The position numbers and the translations under genes are program-made. A DNA stretch of 64,000 nt, taken from NCBI GenBank assembly GCA_029582265.1, contig CM055828.1, forward strand, positions 33,205,263-33,269,262. Direction: 5' to 3'. Under the pieces are notes generated by a model that had not been told where the DNA came from, searched no databases, and saw only the letters and a program-made list of their open reading frames with translations. Source of the DNA: Zoroaster sp. YZ-2022. Lineage: Eukaryota > Echinodermata > Asteroidea > Forcipulatida > Zoroasteridae. Of the stretch, positions 59,435-64,000 are shown in pieces. Numbering within the stretch: the stretch's first letter is position 1; every line of letters starts with the position of its first letter.

Positions 59435-62400
59435 TTGGGGCTTACCACTGTCTGAACCATATTGGTTCTTTCTTCCCTCTTGGTTGCCACGGTACCAAAC
59501 ACATCGATGTAGTCTTCATCAAGAGCGAGTTGCTGGGTGAGTATATCTAAGGCTATGAAGACTCCAGTACGCCCAATGCCAGCTCTGCAGGTGAAAACAA
59601 ATATATGTTAACCTTGAGGTCGGCAGTAAACGGAACATGCTTTGTCGTTATAAAAAAAATTGATGATCTTCACAGTTAAAATTTACTCCACGAACAAATA
59701 ATATTTCTGCCGTTATAGGAATACTGTTTTTCATTTTTTTAACAAATGGATAAATGGATAAATGTTATGCTTATTGCTGATGTCCAAAGTTAAGATGAAT
59801 ATTTATTTATTTATTTATAGAAACAGTTCCTTGAGATTGCCTAAAAGAGAAGTAAGTCACTACCACAGAAGGTTTTGAAGTCCTGTAGATGTTACTTACC
59901 CACAGTGCACAGTTAAGGCTCCAGCACTCAGGGGCAGTTGGGAGCGTACAGCACGTATGAAGTGTAGCATCTGGCTAGAGTTCTTGGGCACACCGTGCTC
60001 AGGCCAGGCAGTGAACTGGAACTGGCGCAAGGCACGCACCTCTGATCCCTGTAAAAAAAAATATAAAAAAATAACAGATACCAATATTGTTAAGTATGAC
60101 TCCATAAAAAAGCTTAAGATAACAATCATAAAATGTGGTTAATCATTTCTTGTTAGATCAGAATTCAACATTTCAAAAGATCTTAAAGTTGAAGGGGTAG
60201 GGGTAGGGGTAGTCAAGGGAGTTATTTTGTGCAACATTTCTTGAATTTTTTTTTGTAGCACTTAGTGAATGTTGTGTAGCATTATGAACAGAGTTTGTAA
60301 TGACATCATTATAATGAGGATGAAATCTCTGTGGGAGGTGGACGGGGGGAAACACATGGCTGAAAGTATCTAGAAATCTTACAGATTCCAGGCAGAAATC
60401 TCTGACGATGTAGCCATGTTCAGTCTCCTCGCGTTCAGAGACCCTGTTGACGGTGATATCGCCAAAGGTGATGGGAGTGGAGTCTGCCGGCCAGTACTGG
60501 ACAAACTTCACCTACGGGGGAAGAGACGCGAGTTCAAAGTAAGTTGTGTTACTTCAATTTCAAGTTCAGTTACCTCTTTTGAGTAGATCATCAAATACAC
60601 CACAAGGTAATGTGATTAGATACATGAATCACAGTTTGGAGTGAAAAACTGACAGAAATGGGACTTGAATCTGCTACCATTACTGTTCTTTTACAAAATG
60701 ATTTATCCAACCCTTGAGTTAGCCTTCTTCCACATTATCAATACATTTATTATGGGGTACACACTTCAGTGGGAAGTAGCTATATAGAGGTCAAAACTGT
60801 CTGTTTTGACTGTTGACCCAAATGTGCACACAGGGGCATTTTTGATCGGTTTTTACTGTCATTTTGACCACTCTGAACAATACCAGACAATGCTTTTACC
60901 AGTCAAAAACAGTCGTGTCATTTTGACCTGTAAATGTATTTACTACACGTAAGGTTTGACAGTGTTTGACTTCTAAGTGCACTAGATACACCTTGGCAAG
61001 TATATCAACATTTTGACTGATTTTTGACCCTTGTAGTAGTAGGAGGGTTAATAGAATTATTTCATTAATATTTAGCACATTTCGCATGTCTTCATGTGCT
61101 TTACATTATAACCCCTGGTCACTGGGTCAATATCATTCCTTTCTCAGCTCCCTGGGGAGTATACAGCCCGAGCCATCATAGATGCTTTTTCAAACACAAC
61201 ATCAACCTCTGCCCTCACCCAGGTACCCAATTCTCCTGGATGAATAGCAAGGACAAGTGTCTTGCTTAATTAAGGACACAAGCACCGCGGTCACAGCCAG
61301 GATTCGAACCCACATTCTTACGAATCGGGCATCAGAACACAAATCCGATGCACTAAACCGCTCGGCCGTGCCACCCCATAAAATCTTTAAAAAAAAAAAA
61401 AAATGGTGCGATTACTTACACGTCCTTTCTCTACAGGGCTGCCAACCACGGCAATAGTGGGGGAATTTTGTTCCCAGATCATCTGCCAAAAGTCATTGAC
61501 GGTTTTGGCCTGGGGACCCTGGGCAGCGATGTACTCATTTGAATTATTGAAACCCTATGAAGGGAAATAAAACATCGATTATATTATCCTGTCAGAACAA
61601 CAAGGTTGTATGTGCAATAGTGAATAAATTTGCATACATTAAAACAATTGCGTGCAACAACGTGGTATCTTCTTCCATAGGCTTTGCATGTTCATCCTGG
61701 AACTCTGTAAAAAGATATACGACCTTGTTGCACTGAGCAAAATCCGTGTCTGCAACAAGGTCGTAACAATACGACCTTGTTGCACTGATGTGACGAAATA
61801 TAACATGGATATTTTATATGTAAAGATTCAGTCTGAATGATCTAATAACATTTGGTAAAGGCAACCGAGTCTGAGTAAAATAAAATTCTACTTCTAATCC
61901 CGATACCAGTCATCATAAGAAATTACAGTATTAAAATGGTTCTTATTCGAACCACAATGGTATTACCGCAAACCGTAACCGTAACAATACACAATGCACA
62001 GCCTCAAAACCTTTACATTACAGTACATTTCACATGCCAAAGATGTATTTCAGATAAACAGTTTTATCTCCAAGTCACAGATAATTATTTCAAGATAAAA
62101 ACTAATCATGATCTGAATAACTTACCGCCATCATGCTGGCATTGACGTAGTCTTCTTCCTTATCAAGATGGACACGGTTGTAGTCGACTGTCAAATTGAA
62201 ATGAATCATTATATTCTTAAGTAATTCTACAATCAAATACAATTGAGAAAACAACTGAAATTAAGTCATTAACCCTCCTATGTACAGTGCAGTTTGCCAT
62301 AGAATTGTCAGACCTTTCAAAACCTTTCAAGTTTGCTGTACTGAAGGGTTTTGAAAGGTGAGAAAACTGTCTGACAAAAGGGACCTATGAAAGGTTTCGA

Positions 62401-63557
62401 AAGGTGTAACAACTCTCTGAACAAACTGGTGTTGAAATGTTTCAATACCTTTCAAAGGGTATTGAAAGGTGTGGTTGTTCAGTAGCAACAAATTCTGGAG
62501 GGTTTTAAAGGGTTCATAATTATTGATAGCCATTTTGGCCATTAAGCAGATTTTGAAAGGTTTTGAAAGGTCAAACCATAGGAGGGTTAATGACCTACTG
62601 AAATGCATTCGTGAAATGCATTCGTGGTTTGAATGTTCACTTTGAGAATGTCTTCGTTCTCCTGAAGACGATCAGAGCATACCGAGTTGTAACCTCCAGT
62701 TCTTTTCAGAACTAATTACGACTCAATTTGAGAAATTCACATGGTGTCACCGCAAACAGTCCTTATCCTTTTTCACTATGCAATGCTACAAATATTCATT
62801 AATTAATAAATGAATAACAAATCATTTCCATCAAGAATCCATAACAAGAGTTACTGTTTTCATTTCAGTCTCAGTGACAATTGAAATGCTTCTTAAATAA
62901 AGATTGCTTTTATTCAGGACTGGCCCCTAACAATGGATAGCAGACAAGGGTACATTACGTTATATAGATACTCACATGGGACTATGTTGTTGTAGCGGTT
63001 CTTATCCATGTTCAAGGGGAGATTGCCTGTTGTCTTGGAGTGGGTCTCCCCAATGTAATTCAGATCCTGCAAAAATAAAAATTGGCTTGAAATGTTCTTG
63101 CTGTTCCACAGGGGAAGATTTGAAAATGTAGGTCTTTAAAAGGGGGTGGATCAAGGGATGGGGTGCATATATGGCAAGAAAGGGGAACACAATACCCCAA
63201 AAGGGTAAGGGTAGGGGTAAGTGTGGGGGTAAGGGTGAGGGTACGGTGGGAGTACACAAAAATGTATGGCAAATTTAGGCCTACATGGTGGCAAAAAAGG
63301 GAGCACTTGAACCCCCCACCCCCCCATTTAAGCAACATTACATTTATTGATGTTTTCAAAGAGCTTCATTCAATTATTTGTGTGAATATTGCAACACATT
63401 ATTATATGGAACAATGGCAGAGTGCTTTGTGGATAAAACCATTATACCATTATGTTTCAAGGTGCCTCTACTGACCTCATACTCCTTGCCGAAGTTGTCT
63501 CCATGCTTTGACGCCAGCTTGCGGACGTGTTGCCCAAACTTCGTCACAGCGATCGGC
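56786..63557 (-). CDS. Receptor-type protein tyrosine phosphatase, catalytic domain and C-terminus (partial)
   Basis: Cysteine-dependent phosphatase domain of the receptor type, most like the R3 group (PTPRB/J/H/O) in NLPLNMDKNRYNNIVPFDYNR. Exons on the minus strand are 63557-63476, 63066-62976, 62187-62126, 61554-61420, 60511-60383, 60048-59900, 59584-59446, 59106-59019 and 56844-56786. All phases match (about 310 residues plus stop). Visible in order: an R3-like lead-in (PIAVTKFGQHVRKLA), the pTyr-loop KNRY, EYIAAQGP, the DFWQMIWEQ helix, YWP, the WPD-loop position reading AWPEHGVP, the P-loop VHCGAGIGRTG and the Q-loop MVQTVHQYEFLH. The nucleophile Cys and the loop Arg are kept. WPE replaces WPD, and Gly replaces the usual Ser after the Cys. 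The tail is short (LSVDSDQIAADEIGEASL), with no second phosphatase domain. Transmembrane and extracellular exons must lie right of the window. Confidence 0.88.
56958..57245. mobile_element. G-rich TIR element (CAATCCCGGCCAA family), copy 1
   Basis: CAATCCCGGCCAATTCTCGC at the left and TTTTGGCCGGGATTG at the right are inverted ends around a G-run block (57052-57115). The shared sequence then continues (TCTGAATTTTCTCTTAGTTT ... CAAGGACAATACATT) as also seen after 39385. Confidence 0.75.
57487..57992. repeat. Pair of divergent tRNA-like sequences forming an inverted repeat
   Basis: Left, on the minus strand: CCACGGTGGTCTAGTGGTTA ... ATGTTCGAATCCCAATC (57487-57551). Right, on the plus strand: CCACGGTGGTATAGTGGATA ... 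GGGTTCGAATCCCACCC (57931-57988). Each has A- and B-box-like motifs. The right copy has a good T-arm (GTGGGTTCGAATCCCAC), but its acceptor arm does not pair, so neither is called a tRNA gene. Confidence 0.65.
58300..58512. mobile_element. G-rich TIR element (CAATCCCGGCCAA family), copy 2
   Basis: Nearly identical to 56958-57165 with the same inverted ends. It is in the same last intron of the phosphatase gene. It explains long frames on both strands here (including a 164-residue one), which are not genes. Confidence 0.8.
60775..61045 (+). repeat. Dispersed repeat (TGTTTTGACTGTTGA family), copy 2
   Basis: Same orientation as 46796-47056. Its right end AGTAGTAGGAGGGTTAA looks like a piggyBac-type terminus, so this may be a relic MITE. 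Confidence 0.7.
61075..61377 (-). repeat. tRNA-derived SINE, diverged
   Basis: A shorter, more diverged copy with head (GGCCGAGCGGTTTAGTGCAT) and CTCCCCAGGGAGCTGAG body motif. Phosphatase intron. Confidence 0.75.
62273..62586. mobile_element. piggyBac-like MITE
   Basis: Perfect TTAA duplication (62269-62272, 62587-62590) with inverted ends CCCTCCTATG and CATAGGAGGG. The interior repeats CCTTTCAAAACCTTTCAA and its reverse. In a phosphatase intron. Confidence 0.85.
62660..62755 (+). repeat. Dispersed repeat (GAAACGTYGAGTTGTAACC family), internally deleted
   Basis: It reads CTCCTGAAGACGATCAGAGC then ATACCGAGTTGTAACCTCC, lacking about 13 bases including the GAAAC stretch that the other copies have. 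It lies in a phosphatase intron. Confidence 0.7.
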
Positions 63558-64000
63558 CTATATACAAAGCAATATTCCATTGATTATTTTAAATAATGGA
63601 TATGGTTCTAAGAAAGCAAATACTTTATAAAGAAGATAATTCACCCAACAATTTATCGAAGTATGATTTCATAGACCTGAGGTGCAATTATTTGACCAGC
63701 AATGAATTTATCATGCTGCGTCATAAATACACGAGTACTCTTTCACTATGCTCAAGAAAATTACTTACTTGTGAAAGCTATTATATAATTTCTTCCTCAA
63801 AGGAAAATAGCAATGTAAAGATTAAAAACCAGTCAATTCTTTTGGTTAAGTATCTGTAAATGCATCCATATATTAATCAAGAGATTTGTAAACAAAACCA
63901 TTCTGTGAAAATTCATTCAGATTTGTTTAAATTTCATTTTCAACAAAGCACATCTGCCTTCGGATGATGAAAACATCTTAAGAGATGGTATATACTATCA
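63558..64000 (-). other. Phosphatase intron reaching the window edge
   Basis: No further phosphatase exon was found upstream of 63557. The 87-residue plus-strand frame here looks random. Confidence 0.4.

Overview
This window is nuclear DNA of an invertebrate deuterostome. It is AT-rich, has many small exons (about 60-450 bases) split by introns that are mostly 0.3-5 kb, and is heavily loaded with short non-autonomous transposons. An echinoderm, or failing that a hemichordate or cephalochordate, fits best. The reasons are a tandem pair of ST6GalNAc-type sialyltransferases, an ADAMTS with C-terminal CUB domains, tRNA-Leu-derived SINEs ending in (ATT)n, and a marked excess of the palindrome TAGGCCTA. 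Species cannot be fixed from the sequence alone. All gene models were built by hand from splice sites and reading phase.

Layout. (1) 130-6985, plus strand: the last five coding exons of DNA topoisomerase II (C-terminal regulatory tail). A 2.47-kb hAT-like transposon lies in its first visible intron. (2) 9168-11782 and 15187-20202, minus strand: two head-to-tail paralogous ST6GalNAc-family sialyltransferases (A and B), each with the large, small, III and VS sialylmotifs. Their first coding exons were not found. (3) 20203-28069: about 8 kb without a supported gene, holding mobile elements and the presumed shared upstream region of sialyltransferase B and the ADAMTS gene. (4) 28070-53241, plus strand: a complete 24-exon ADAMTS metalloprotease with an ADAMTS13-like order (signal peptide, prodomain, metalloprotease, disintegrin-like, TSP1, Cys-rich, spacer, two TSP1, two CUB). 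Its exon 20 has an in-frame read-through end that would replace both CUB domains with a short repeat stalk and a hydrophobic tail. (5) 56786-63557, minus strand: the catalytic domain and C-terminus of a receptor-type tyrosine phosphatase whose WPD loop reads WPE and whose P-loop reads HCGAGIGRTG. The gene continues past the right edge.

The genes are not an operon or an evident functional cluster. TOP2 is nuclear. The sialyltransferases act in the Golgi, and the ADAMTS and the phosphatase act at or outside the cell surface. TOP2 and sialyltransferase A converge, with candidate poly(A) signals only about 40 bases apart.

The most interesting items are the predicted CUB-versus-membrane-tail choice in the ADAMTS gene, the altered phosphatase active-site loops, a minisatellite that copies a sialyltransferase exon end with its splice donor, and several precisely datable nested transposon insertions with perfect 8-bp or TTAA target duplications.
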